A DNA stretch of 44,814 nucleotides from an uncultured Eubacteriales bacterium (GCA_934394855.1 CAKRRH010000014.1:1-44814), one strand, 5' to 3'; positions 14,860 through 23,204 are shown, counted from the stretch's first letter. A program made the numbers and translations. Notes: generated from the sequence alone by a model not told the origin.

Positions 14860-15912
14860 ATGCAAAAATCAAAATCATTCGTTGTTAAGTCATTATCGCT
14901 TGTTTTAGCCGTTGTTTTCATGCTTGCGCTTGCTTCATGCGGCAAAAACGGCGACGAAAGCAAGATAACCACAAAGCCTGCGACCACTGCGGCACCTACA
15001 ACGCTGAGTCCTTATGTTATGAATCCGCTTACCGGAATTGAGAATTTGCCGAGAGATAAGGAAAACACCCGTCCGGTTGCGGTAATGATTAACAACATCA
15101 AGGTTGCGCAGGACGTTCAAACAGGTCTTAACGATGCGGATATGGTTTTTGAAACGCTGGTTGAGGGCGGAATCACACGCTTGATGGCGGTATATTCTAA
15201 TATATCAAAAATCGGTCAGATCGGCACTGTCAGAAGCTCACGCTATTCATATGCACAGCTTGCCTGCGGCCTTGACGCAAGATATGTTCATTGCGGCTCG
15301 GATAATAAATATTGCACGCCGCTCATGCGTGAACTCGGTCTTGATGATTTGGATCTCGGCGGAAACGCAAGCTCAGCCGCAAAGAGAATTTCAAACGGAC
15401 ACGATTGGGAGCATACTCTTTACACATACGGCGACAAGCTGAACACGCTTTACAAAAAGGGAAGAACCGAAATCAAGGACAGCGCTAAGAATGTATATTC
15501 GTTTAACAGCGAAAAAAGCCCGGTGAAATATAAGACGGAAGCCGAAAGCTTCAAGGTCAAATTCTCCGATTCATATACGACTTCGTTTACATTTGAGGAT
15601 TCGTCAAAAAAATATATCAGAGGCGACAGGTCGGGAGACGCGCTTGTTGATTATGTCACCGACAAAAAAGAGCGCTTTACCAATGTTTTAGTGCTTTATA
15701 CAAGTGTTCACTATCTGTCGGACAATCACCACATGAAGTCGGAGCTTGATTCGGGTTCGGGCACATATTACACAAACGGCACGAAGGTGAACATTAAATG
15801 GTCAAAGGGCGACAGCTCATCACCGCTTAAATTCACTAACGAAGACGGAACTGCGCTTAAACTGAACGCCGGAAACAGCTATATTTGTATCACCGACACA
15901 AGCAATAAATAA
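14860..15912 (+). CDS. DUF3048 lipoprotein (YerB-like)
   Basis: The 350-residue protein starts with a lipoprotein signal peptide. A hydrophobic stretch at about 10-25 ends in the lipobox LASC (Cys27), followed by a Thr/Pro/Ala-rich linker. The remainder matches the DUF3048 pattern: NPLTG, RPVAVMINN, GLNDADMVFE and the EGGITRLMAVY and RSSRYSY motifs, with a second domain after about residue 210. The family (B. subtilis YerB) has no assigned function; it is extracytoplasmic and membrane-anchored. It starts 30 nt after dnaI with a good AAGGAA ribosome binding site and is followed by a terminator. Confidence 0.88.
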   Translation: MQKSKSFVVKSLSLVLAVVFMLALASCGKNGDESKITTKPATTAAPTTLSPYVMNPLTGIENLPRDKENTRPVAVMINNIKVAQDVQTGLNDADMVFETLVEGGITRLMAVYSNISKIGQIGTVRSSRYSYAQLACGLDARYVHCGSDNKYCTPLMRELGLDDLDLGGNASSAAKRISNGHDWEHTLYTYGDKLNTLYKKGRTEIKDSAKNVYSFNSEKSPVKYKTEAESFKVKFSDSYTTSFTFEDSSKKYIRGDRSGDALVDYVTDKKERFTNVLVLYTSVHYLSDNHHMKSELDSGSGTYYTNGTKVNIKWSKGDSSSPLKFTNEDGTALKLNAGNSYICITDTSNK

Positions 15913-15938
15913 ACGACAAAAAAGAATATTCACAAAAA

Positions 15939-15991
15939 CGACGCTTTGTCCGTATCATGTACTATGACGGCTTAAAAGCGTCGCTTTTTTT
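15939..15991 (+). terminator. Terminator after the DUF3048 gene
   Basis: CGACGCTTT pairs with AAAGCGTCG, with an inner CCGT/ACGG helix, and is followed by T7. Confidence 0.8.
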
Positions 15992-16073
15992 AAAATTATG
16001 ATTAAAATGTTCAAATTCGGTAAAAATAAGATTGCGGTAAGCCGTCATCAAATTTTATCGGAGTGTGAAATAT

Positions 16074-16418
16074 ATGAATATCAAAAGAGGAGATATATAT
16101 TATGCCGATTTAAGTCCGGTCGTCGGAAGCGAACAGGGAGGATTGAGACCTGTTTTGATCGTCCAAAACGACATCGGGAATAAATATAGCCCGACGGTGA
16201 TTGCGGCGGCAATTACAAGCCAGCACACAAAAGCAAAGCTTCCGACTCATATATCAATCGACGGGGTCGGCTGCGGTCTTACAAAGGATTCGATCGTGCT
16301 GCTCGAACAGGTCAGAACGATCGATAAACAGCGGCTCAAAGAGAAGATGGGCGAGCTTGACGAGGGCGCAATGTATGGTATTAACAAAGCGTTGTCAGTC
16401 AGCTTCGGACTAAGCTGA
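16074..16418 (+). CDS. mazF: MazF/PemK-family endoribonuclease toxin (EndoA-like)
   Basis: MazF-family toxins cut mRNA at short sequences and are held inactive by an antitoxin. The 114-residue protein is close to B. subtilis EndoA along its full length. It has KRGDIYYADLSPVVGSEQGG, the catalytic Arg25 in LRPVL and Thr48 in AAAITSQ, plus LPTHISID and LLEQVRTIDKQRL. The ATG at 16074 is preferred to an in-frame GTG at 16065, because GGAG at 16060 fits the ATG and the protein then aligns with EndoA. No MazE-like antitoxin gene is seen immediately upstream, where B. subtilis encodes it. The upstream 80 nt contain a terminator and no plausible ORF. Confidence 0.93.
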   Translation: MNIKRGDIYYADLSPVVGSEQGGLRPVLIVQNDIGNKYSPTVIAAAITSQHTKAKLPTHISIDGVGCGLTKDSIVLLEQVRTIDKQRLKEKMGELDEGAMYGINKALSVSFGLS

Positions 16419-16474
16419 AAATAAAAAATATCGCTTACATAAGCAATAAGCGATAAATAATAATCGATAAACAA

Positions 16475-16514
16475 AAACACCTTTGGAAATTGTTGCTTCC
16501 AAAGGTGTTGATTT
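16475..16514. terminator. Bidirectional terminator between mazF and dacB-like gene
   Basis: AACACCTTTGGAA and TTCCAAAGGTGTT are perfect 13-nt arms around an 8-nt loop. A-rich and T-rich flanks allow it to stop both convergent genes. A weaker ATCGCTT/AAGCGAT hairpin lies just before, at 16429-16454. Confidence 0.85.
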
Positions 16515-16527
16515 TATATGTATCTTA

Positions 16528-17835
16528 TCAGTATCTGCGGATTCGTCTTACTCTTTTGACCTGTCTGCGTTTTCTGCGATTATGGATTATGTTGACGATG
16601 ATCATTGCAATGAACAGCAGAACGAGCGCTAAAACGAGCAGCTTGAAGATTTGGTTTGATACGATTGAAATTGCGGTTTGTTTGATCAGCAAAATTACGC
16701 TTCTGTCAACCTTTTCGTTGGCGACAAGATTTACTCTTGCGATCTCTTCTTTGGCGCATACAAATCGAACATAGCCCATTACCTGACCCTTTTCGATCGG
16801 CGCATTGACCGAATCGGAGTTCAGCACAACATCGGTCACAATGCTTGAATTTGAAATGTCGCTCGGCACGATCGCATTGACCTGCTTTTCAGGGAAAAGC
16901 TGAATGTGGTCGGTGTCCCATGAAAGCTCGACATTTATCTCGTCGATTACATCATTAACATCGGCGATTTTGCGAAATTCAAAGTTCAGAAATGCCCAGC
17001 GATATAACGCTTTAGTGTCACTGTATTCGCTTCTGACGCTGTCGTCGCCGCCGAGAATTACGCACAGATAATTATATCCCTTATAGGACGCTGTCGAAAT
17101 CAAACATCTTCCTGCAGGCGTTGTAAATCCTGTTTTCATGCCTCTTGCATATTTGTAGTAGTAGGCGGTTGATGCGTCCTGGAGCATATTGGTGGTGGTA
17201 ACGTTTCGTGAATCGCTCTTGTTTGTCGCTTCTGTCTTGTAGCTTGAGCGAGCGCAGATTTCCATTATGACAGGCATTTTCGTAACATATACCGCAAGCT
17301 TTAACATATCGTTTGCGGTCGTGTAATGGTTATCGTCATGCAGTCCGTGTGCGTTCATAAAGTGCGTATTGTTCATTTTCAGAGACGCCGCTTTTTCGTT
17401 CATCATTTTAACGAAATTGTCAACGCTGCCGCCGATATATGCCGCAAGAGAGTCAGCGGCGTCTGCGGACGAGCTGATGAGCAGGAGATTGAGCAAATCA
17501 CGAATTGTAATTTCTTCGCCGTCTTTAAGGTTTGCAACAGTAGCTCCCGAACCTGAAATCTCGGCAAAATCATCACTGTTTATGATGATTTTTTTGTCAA
17601 TATCGTCGCAGTTTTCAACCGTTATGACCGCCGTCATCAATTTGGTAAGCGACGCAGGATAGCGCTGTTCATCGGCATTTTTTGAATACATCACATCATT
17701 GGTGTCAAGGCTGTAAAGTATCGCAGATTTTGATTGAATTTCAACACCGTCCGCCTCATATGCACGGGTGGTTAAAGGGGTGAATATGATTGAAAAAACA
17801 AGAATCAGCGGCAAAATTATCTTTATTTTTTTCAC
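16528..17835 (-). CDS. D-alanyl-D-alanine carboxypeptidase (penicillin-binding protein 5 family)
   Basis: This enzyme class removes the terminal D-Ala of peptidoglycan stem peptides and so limits cross-linking. The 435-residue protein has a signal sequence (about 1-25), an S11 peptidase domain with SLTK (62-65, catalytic Ser62) and KTGFT (234-238), then a beta-rich C-terminal domain. It ends with a membrane helix (about 395-418) and a strongly basic cytoplasmic tail. At the SxN position the sequence is SSAD (122-125), where S-x-N-D is usual, so the Asn appears to be Ala. It is monocistronic on the minus strand. DacB or DacF-like roles, including spore cortex, cannot be separated by sequence alone. 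Confidence 0.92.
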   Translation of the reverse strand: MKKIKIILPLILVFSIIFTPLTTRAYEADGVEIQSKSAILYSLDTNDVMYSKNADEQRYPASLTKLMTAVITVENCDDIDKKIIINSDDFAEISGSGATVANLKDGEEITIRDLLNLLLISSSADAADSLAAYIGGSVDNFVKMMNEKAASLKMNNTHFMNAHGLHDDNHYTTANDMLKLAVYVTKMPVIMEICARSSYKTEATNKSDSRNVTTTNMLQDASTAYYYKYARGMKTGFTTPAGRCLISTASYKGYNYLCVILGGDDSVRSEYSDTKALYRWAFLNFEFRKIADVNDVIDEINVELSWDTDHIQLFPEKQVNAIVPSDISNSSIVTDVVLNSDSVNAPIEKGQVMGYVRFVCAKEEIARVNLVANEKVDRSVILLIKQTAISIVSNQIFKLLVLALVLLFIAMIIVNIIHNRRKRRQVKRVRRIRRY

Positions 17836-17912
17836 AAATCGTCAATCCTTTTTATATCATTATTATTAAATTCCGAAAAGTTGAAATTTTGAGTGGAAAT
17901 ATTACAGAAAAA

Positions 17913-17949
17913 ATGTTATACTGTATCTATAATAAATACAGTATAACAT
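17913..17949. promoter_or_regulatory. Perfect 14-bp inverted repeat between divergent genes
   Basis: ATGTTATACTGTAT and ATACAGTATAACAT flank a 9-nt spacer that itself reads CTATAATAA. No T run follows on either side, so it is more likely an operator for a dimeric regulator than a terminator. It sits between the divergent carboxypeptidase and metallophosphoesterase genes. Confidence 0.6.
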
Positions 17950-18023
17950 AAATCAAACTTTTTTAAAACATATTTTTTCATATTTTTATAATATTTTTTA
18001 CATTTTTTGTGGGGTCAAACAGT

Positions 18024-18890
18024 ATGATATATGTTACGGGCGATATGCACGGTGATGAATCGAGATTTTATTCAAAAGAATTTAAGGAATTGCAGCCGCA
18101 TGATACTCTGATCGTGACGGGCGATTTCGGATTTGTTTGGGACGGCTCGAAAAAAGAGAAAAAAATGCTCAAATATCTCGGCTCAAGAAAATATAATGTA
18201 TGTTTTATTGACGGACCTCATGATAATTATGACAGAATCTATTCATATCGTGAGACGATTTGGCACGGCGGCCGTGTTCACCGAATTTCGGGGCGGCTTT
18301 TTCACCTTTGCCGAGGACAGATATTTAATTTTGAGGGCTGTTCGATATTTACCTTCGGCGGAGGAGAAAGTGCGGACAAGGATTTGCGAAACGAGAACCA
18401 AATTTGGTTCAAAGAGGAGCTTCCGACTCCGAGACAAATGACGATCGGCGCTAAAAATCTTGATGATTATGATTGCAAGGTCGATTTTATAATAACCCAC
18501 GAACCGCCGTCGGTCGTTAAGCGTGCAATGCAGATGCGTCAGGGCAAAACGATATATACCAACAAGCTCAACGGCTATTTGGAGGAGCTTGGCAAAAACT
18601 GCGAGTTTCGTCAGTGGTATTTCGGCTCGTTTCATGAGGACAGAAACATTACGCCGAAATATACTTCGGTTTACCGTGAACTTATCCCGATAAATGAGTT
18701 TATCGAACCTGAAATCGACGGCATAATAAAATATGACGATGAGTCGATCGAAAATGAGTCAATACCGCTTGATGATGAGGTGTCAACAACCGACAAAGCT
18801 GAGTTGGACAGCGATGTTGCGGCTCATTCAACCGGATTTGAGGAACCTAAACCCGAGCTTTCCGACCTTTTTGTAAAGGAAGAGGGATAA
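18024..18890 (+). CDS. Calcineurin-like metallophosphoesterase with altered metal-binding motifs
   Basis: The fold is that of a small Firmicutes metallophosphoesterase family. GDMHGD (6-11) gives Asp7 and His9, VTGDFG gives Asp34, WHGGRVHRI, GGGES and ITHEPPS with His159 are all present. Two diagnostic motifs deviate. The GNHE/D motif reads DGPHDN (63-68), so the metal-bridging Asn is Pro65. The final GHxH motif reads GSFH (201-204), so one His is Ser202. The 288-residue length includes an acidic, low-complexity tail (about 225-288). The ATG at 18024 is preferred over a GTG at 18009, since GGGG lies about 9 nt before it and the protein then starts MIYVTGD. Substrate is unknown and activity is doubtful. 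Confidence 0.85.
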   Translation: MIYVTGDMHGDESRFYSKEFKELQPHDTLIVTGDFGFVWDGSKKEKKMLKYLGSRKYNVCFIDGPHDNYDRIYSYRETIWHGGRVHRISGRLFHLCRGQIFNFEGCSIFTFGGGESADKDLRNENQIWFKEELPTPRQMTIGAKNLDDYDCKVDFIITHEPPSVVKRAMQMRQGKTIYTNKLNGYLEELGKNCEFRQWYFGSFHEDRNITPKYTSVYRELIPINEFIEPEIDGIIKYDDESIENESIPLDDEVSTTDKAELDSDVAAHSTGFEEPKPELSDLFVKEEG

Positions 18891-18926
18891 ATGCTTCATA
18901 TTTTTCAAAATTTCATTAAATAATGC

Positions 18927-18955
18927 TTGACAAACACCCGTTTGACTGATATAAT
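18927..18955 (+). promoter_or_regulatory. Consensus promoter of the ylxM-ffh operon
   Basis: TTGACA (18927-18932), 17 nt and TATAAT (18950-18955) match the sigma-A consensus perfectly, about 60 nt before ylxM. Confidence 0.9.
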
Positions 18956-19023
18956 TAATGACTGTAAAGCATTTTTGATTTACAGCAGTTCTTTAAATCA
19001 TCAGTCAGGCGGTGTTTTTGTTT

Positions 19024-19356
19024 ATGTCGCAAAAGGATTTGAAAATACCGCAGCTGCTTGACATATACGGTGAGCTGCTCACCGATAAACAGCGGCTTTT
19101 GACCGGATTTTATTATGATGACGATTTGTCGCTCGGAGAGATTTCCGAAAACGAAGGAATTTCACGGCAGGGTGCAAGGGCGTTCATCAAAAAAGCCGAA
19201 GAAAAGCTCTGTGAATATGAAAATGCGCTTCATATTCTGGAAAATTCGGAAAATGAAGCAGAGAGAAACGATGAGATAAAGAAACTTTGCGATAAGATTA
19301 TTTGCGGCGATGACATTGTTGACAACGCCGAGAAAATAAAGAGATTATTGAGCTGA
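19024..19356 (+). CDS. ylxM: YlxM/p13-like SRP-associated DNA-binding protein
   Basis: This 110-residue protein matches the UPF0122/YlxM family, which is encoded upstream of ffh and has a sigma-70 region-4-like helix-turn-helix. The HTH is visible in LSLGEISENEGISRQGARAFIKKAEEKL (about 37-64). In streptococci the protein modulates SRP activity. The ATG at 19024 is preferred over an upstream GTG because AGGCGGTG is well placed for it. It ends 15 nt before the ffh start, in one operon. Confidence 0.92.
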   Translation: MSQKDLKIPQLLDIYGELLTDKQRLLTGFYYDDDLSLGEISENEGISRQGARAFIKKAEEKLCEYENALHILENSENEAERNDEIKKLCDKIICGDDIVDNAEKIKRLLS

Positions 19357-19371
19357 AGAGAGGTGAGCTTT

Positions 19372-20724
19372 GTGGCATTTGAAGGTTTAAGTGAAAAACT
19401 CGGCAATGCATTTAAGCGAATGAGAAACAAGGGCAGACTTACCGAGCCTGATGTTAAAGAGGCAATGAGAGAAGTCAGACTTGCGCTTCTTGAAGCTGAT
19501 GTAAACTACAAGGTCGCAAAGGATTTCACCAATAAAGTATCTGAGAGATGCATCGGCGAGAACATCATGGAATCGCTGACTCCGGCTCAAATGGTTATCA
19601 AAATTGTCAACGAAGAATTGACAGCGCTCATGGGCGGAGAAAATTCCCGTCTTAATTCCGCATCAAAATTGCCGAATGTCATTATGATGTGCGGCTTGCA
19701 GGGTTCGGGTAAAACAACTCACAGTGCAAAGCTCGGTAAATGGCTCAAGTCAAAAGGTCACCGTCCGTTGCTTGTTGCGTGCGACATATATCGACCGGCG
19801 GCTATTTCGCAGTTGAAGATAGTCGGTGAACAAGCGGGCGTGCCTGTTTTTGAAATGGGTACGGAAAAGCCGGAAAGAATTGCGAAAGAGGCAATTAAAC
19901 ACGCAAGAGATTACGGCAACGACTATGTAATCCTTGATACTGCAGGACGACTTCACATTGACGAAGATTTGATGCAGGAGCTGACCCGTGTTAAGGCGGT
20001 CTCAGAGCCGTCGGATATTTTGCTTGTAATCGACTCAATGACAGGTCAGGACGCTGTTAATGTTGCAAAATCATTTAACGATTTACTTGAAATCGACGGC
20101 GTAATTTTGACAAAGCTTGACGGCGATACACGAGGCGGTGCGGCGCTTTCCGTTCGTGCGGTAACGGGCAAGCCGATCAAATTTGCGGGTACGGGCGAAA
20201 AGCTCGACGATTTGGAAGAATTTCATCCCGATCGAATGGCGTCGAGAATTCTCGGAATGGGCGATGTCATGTCGCTGATTGAAAAAGCAGAATCGGCGCT
20301 TGACGAAAAAAATGCAAAACAGCTTGAAAAGAAGCTTAAAGCCAATAAATTTGACCTGAACGATTTGCTGATGCAGTTCCAAGAGGTCAAGAAAATGGGT
20401 CCGATTAAATCATTGCTCAAAATGATTCCCGGCGCAAATAAAATCAACGAAGACGACATTGACGAGGGCGCAATGGGTCGCACCGAAGCAATCATCTATT
20501 CAATGACAAAAAAAGAGCGTGAGAATCCCGACATAATCAATCCGTCGAGAAAGAAACGCATTGCCGCAGGCTGCGGAATGAAGGTCGAGGATGTAAACCG
20601 ACTTCTTAAACAGTATGAGCAGATGAAAAAGATGATCAAAATGATGAACAAACCCGGAAAAAAGGGAAGAAGAATGCCTAATTTCCCGGGAAATATGGGC
20701 GGTTTCGGTCCCGGCGGATTTTAA
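19372..20724 (+). CDS. ffh: Signal recognition particle protein Ffh
   Basis: Ffh binds 4.5S/scRNA and signal sequences and targets ribosomes to the membrane through FtsY. The 450-residue protein has the N domain (about 1-90), the GTPase G domain with G1 GLQGSGKTT (108-116), DTAGR (189-193) and TKLDG, and the Met-rich M domain (about 300-450). It ends in a Gly/Pro-rich tail. The start is GTG at 19372 giving MAFEGLSEKL. AGAGGTGAG ends 5 nt before it. An in-frame GTG at 19363 lies inside that site and is rejected. The gene is followed closely by rpsP, the usual order. Confidence 0.97.
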   Translation: MAFEGLSEKLGNAFKRMRNKGRLTEPDVKEAMREVRLALLEADVNYKVAKDFTNKVSERCIGENIMESLTPAQMVIKIVNEELTALMGGENSRLNSASKLPNVIMMCGLQGSGKTTHSAKLGKWLKSKGHRPLLVACDIYRPAAISQLKIVGEQAGVPVFEMGTEKPERIAKEAIKHARDYGNDYVILDTAGRLHIDEDLMQELTRVKAVSEPSDILLVIDSMTGQDAVNVAKSFNDLLEIDGVILTKLDGDTRGGAALSVRAVTGKPIKFAGTGEKLDDLEEFHPDRMASRILGMGDVMSLIEKAESALDEKNAKQLEKKLKANKFDLNDLLMQFQEVKKMGPIKSLLKMIPGANKINEDDIDEGAMGRTEAIIYSMTKKERENPDIINPSRKKRIAAGCGMKVEDVNRLLKQYEQMKKMIKMMNKPGKKGRRMPNFPGNMGGFGPGGF

Positions 20725-20816
20725 GTCAATAACTTAATGCTCATATAATGATTATGTATTTTACGGTAAATTCCGTTAAATAATTTTTCTCACTATTTAA
20801 TTGGAGGTGAAACAAA

Positions 20817-21062
20817 ATGGCAGTAAAAATCAGACTTCGCAGAATGGGTGCTAAAAAGGCTCCTTTCTATCGTGTAGTAGTTGCAGATTCAAGATGCGCT
20901 CGCGACGGTAAATTCATCGAGGAAATCGGTTATTTCAATCCGCTTACAAAGCCGGAAGAAATCAAGATCGACGGTGACAAGGCTAAGAAGTGGATCGCAA
21001 ACGGCGCTCAGCCGACCGACACTGTTAAAGCACTTCTTAAAAAATCCAACATTATCGAATAA
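20817..21062 (+). CDS. rpsP: 30S ribosomal protein S16
   Basis: The 81-residue protein begins MAVKIRLRRMGAKKAPFYRVVVADSR, the family hallmark spread over its N-terminus, and has the usual length. It carries GGAGGTGA 8 nt before the ATG. S16 is an early-binding small-subunit protein. The gene sits in the ffh-rpsP-khpA-rimM-trmD ribosome assembly cluster. Confidence 0.98.
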   Translation: MAVKIRLRRMGAKKAPFYRVVVADSRCARDGKFIEEIGYFNPLTKPEEIKIDGDKAKKWIANGAQPTDTVKALLKKSNIIE

Positions 21063-21101
21063 TTCCGAATTATTCCACAAACTCGAAAGGAATGTACTCT
21101 A

Positions 21102-21335
21102 ATGGAGGAACTTTTGAAGCAGTTGGCATCAGGTCTTGTTGACGAGCCTGATAAAATCGAAGTCAGTGTTGACGAGCCGAATGAGGAAGGCGTAATTGTC
21201 TATCATCTTCATGTGGCTGCCGACGACATGGGCAGAGTAATCGGCAAGCAGGGCAGAATTGCGAAAGCAATTCGTGTTGTAATGCGTGCTGTTGCCACTC
21301 GCAAAAATGAGAAAATAATGGTCGAGATCGACTGA
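21102..21335 (+). CDS. khpA: KH-domain RNA-binding protein KhpA (YlqC)
   Basis: The 77-residue protein is a single KH domain with GKQG (48-51) in GRVIGKQGRIAKAIR, the RNA-binding GxxG loop. KhpA, often with KhpB/Jag, binds many RNAs and influences cell elongation in pneumococci. It lies between rpsP and rimM, its normal place in Firmicutes. Its ribosome binding site is GAAAGGA at 21085. Confidence 0.95.
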   Translation: MEELLKQLASGLVDEPDKIEVSVDEPNEEGVIVYHLHVAADDMGRVIGKQGRIAKAIRVVMRAVATRKNEKIMVEID

Positions 21336-21436
21336 TTGTTTTGCTAACATTCTAAGCCACAGGTGGTATTACCGTCTTTTGACAGTGTTCTGCCGGCGGC
21401 TTTTTGTTATTATATGTTTTTTTGAGGTATTGTTTA

Positions 21437-21946
21437 ATGAAAAAGCAGTTTATCGAAACAGGAAAAATTGTCGGAACTCACGGAATCGGCGGCGAAATGA
21501 GAGTTCAGCCGTGGGCTGATTCGCCTAAGGCACTTTGCAGGCTCAAAAGATTATTTATTGACGAACAGGGCAGCGAGATCAAGATTAAATCAAGCCGTGT
21601 TCACGGAAATGTCGTGCTGATTAAAGCAGAGGGCGTTGATTCGATTGAAGCGGCTGAGAAAATGCGCAATAAGGTGATTTATGCCGCAAGAGAAGATGTT
21701 GTCCCGAGTGACGGACATCTGATTGCGGACATCATCGGCTGTAAAGTATATGACGCCGACACAGACGCTTTATACGGCGAAATCAGCGATGTTTCGCAAA
21801 CGGGAGCTAATGATGTTTGGCATATATCAAAGGACGGGCGGGAATATCTCATGCCGGCAATCGACGAGATAATTGAGTCGGTCGATATTGAGAATAATAT
21901 TGTCAAAATACACCCGATGAAAGGCTTGTTTGACGATGAGGATTGA
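21437..21946 (+). CDS. rimM: Ribosome maturation factor RimM
   Basis: RimM assists assembly of the 30S head around S19. The 169-residue protein has the N-terminal GKIVGTHGIGGEMRVQPW region (about 9-26) and a PRC-barrel C-terminal domain with the GREYLMPAIDEII segment (about 136-148). The ATG at 21437 is preferred to an upstream start because TTGAGGT precedes it and it matches the family start. The upstream 21340-21420 has a possible AGCC/GGCT hairpin with T5, which could attenuate transcription within the operon. The 3' end overlaps trmD by 11 nt. Confidence 0.95.
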   Translation: MKKQFIETGKIVGTHGIGGEMRVQPWADSPKALCRLKRLFIDEQGSEIKIKSSRVHGNVVLIKAEGVDSIEAAEKMRNKVIYAAREDVVPSDGHLIADIIGCKVYDADTDALYGEISDVSQTGANDVWHISKDGREYLMPAIDEIIESVDIENNIVKIHPMKGLFDDED

Positions 21947-22619
21947 CATTATGACCATCTTTCCCGACATGATGGAAAGCTATTTGTCCGAGAGTATAAT
22001 CGGGCGTGCAAGAAAGTCGGGAAAAATTGAAATAAACTGCCACAATATCCGTGATTATACCACCGATAAGCATAATAAAACCGACGACATTCCTTATGGC
22101 GGCGGCAAGGGCATGGTCATGCTCTGTCAGCCGATTGACGATTGCTACAACGCAATTTGCGAGCAGACGGGCACTAAGCCGCATTTTATCTATATGTCGC
22201 CTCAGGGCAAGACGCTTACCCAAAAACGGGCGCTTGAGCTTTCAAAAATGGACAATATCGTTTTGTTGTGCGGTCATTATGAGGGTGTTGACCAGCGTGT
22301 GCTCGACAAGCTGTGCGATGAGGAAATTTCTATCGGAGATTATGTTTTAACAGGCGGCGAATTGCCGGCGCTCGTGCTTTGTGACTGCGTTTGCCGGATG
22401 GTGGACGGAGTGTTGAGCGACAGCGATTGCTTCACGGAGGAAAGTCATTTTTCGGGATTGCTCGAATATCCGCAATATACGCGCCCGGCGGTTTGGCAGG
22501 ACAGGGAAGTGCCTGCGGTTTTGCAGTCGGGACATCATAAAAATATCGCCGAGTGGAAAGAGAAAATGAGTCTTGAGATCACTCGGAAAAAGCGTCCCGA
22601 AATGCTCGAAAACAGGTAG
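21936..22619 (+). CDS. trmD: tRNA (guanine-N1)-methyltransferase TrmD
   Basis: TrmD methylates G37 of tRNAs reading CNN codons and prevents +1 frameshifting. The 227-residue protein has MTIFPDMM, PYGGGKGMVM, and the trefoil-knot S-adenosylmethionine site LLCGHYEGVDQR (110-121) with SIGDYVLTGGELPA (132-145). It is slightly shorter than the common 240 residues, mainly at the C-terminus. The ATG at 21936 lies inside rimM, indicating translational coupling. The typical next gene, rplS, is absent from this position. Confidence 0.96.
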   Translation: MRIDIMTIFPDMMESYLSESIIGRARKSGKIEINCHNIRDYTTDKHNKTDDIPYGGGKGMVMLCQPIDDCYNAICEQTGTKPHFIYMSPQGKTLTQKRALELSKMDNIVLLCGHYEGVDQRVLDKLCDEEISIGDYVLTGGELPALVLCDCVCRMVDGVLSDSDCFTEESHFSGLLEYPQYTRPAVWQDREVPAVLQSGHHKNIAEWKEKMSLEITRKKRPEMLENR

Positions 22620-22940
22620 ATCATGTAAAATATTTTATGGAAAATTTGCAAAATATATGTTGCAATTTGGAATAAATTGATTTTTGATATGATGAGTTAT
22701 ACAAAAACTTATGAACAAATTAGTTAAAATGCACAAAATGAACTGCTTGAATTTATGAATGTTTGTTTTAGTGAGAGAACTTTGGTTTTAAACCCCAAAA
22801 TCTTTGACTAATTCGTTGACCTTTGCGTAAAATGTGATATAATAAATAAAAATGAAATGTAACGATTCTGTTACAATTATTATAATTAAGACAAGCTTTG
22901 AGCTTAATTTTGTCTTTCATTGTGAAAGGATGAATCTATA
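22620..22940. other. AT-rich intergenic gap between trmD and ptsH
   Basis: The 321-base gap has no plausible reading frame and no clear terminator after trmD. Its right part holds the HPr promoter at 22816-22843 and an untranslated leader of about 90 nt. I see nothing else. Confidence 0.6.
22816..22843 (+). promoter_or_regulatory. Promoter of the HPr gene
   Basis: TTGACC (22816-22821), 16 nt and TATAAT (22838-22843) lie about 90 nt before the HPr start. Confidence 0.7.
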
Positions 22941-23204
22941 ATGTATGTTAAAGATGTAATTGTTCAAAACCAGGTTGGCCTTCACGCAAGACCCGCAACA
23001 TTTTTCATTCAGAAAGCCAACGAATTCAAATCTTCGATTTGGGTTGAAAAAGAAGAACGCAGAGTTAATGCTAAGAGCCTTTTGGGTGTTCTTTCGCTTG
23101 GCATTCTCGGCGGAACAACAATCCGTATAATTGCCGACGGCACTGATGAAAACGAGGCTGTTGAAGCTCTTGTGAAGCTTGTTTTGTCGGGCTTTTCCGA
23201 ATAA
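22941..23204 (+). CDS. ptsH: Phosphocarrier protein HPr
   Basis: HPr relays phosphate from enzyme I to sugar EIIA proteins and, when phosphorylated on Ser46, serves as a catabolite corepressor with CcpA. The 87-residue protein has GLHARPA with His15 and NAKSLLGVLSLGI with Ser46, both in the standard positions, so both phosphorylation routes look possible. GAAAGGA precedes the ATG. It stands alone, without ptsI, and ends at a terminator. Because His15 is present it is HPr rather than Crh. Confidence 0.94.
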   Translation: MYVKDVIVQNQVGLHARPATFFIQKANEFKSSIWVEKEERRVNAKSLLGVLSLGILGGTTIRIIADGTDENEAVEALVKLVLSGFSE

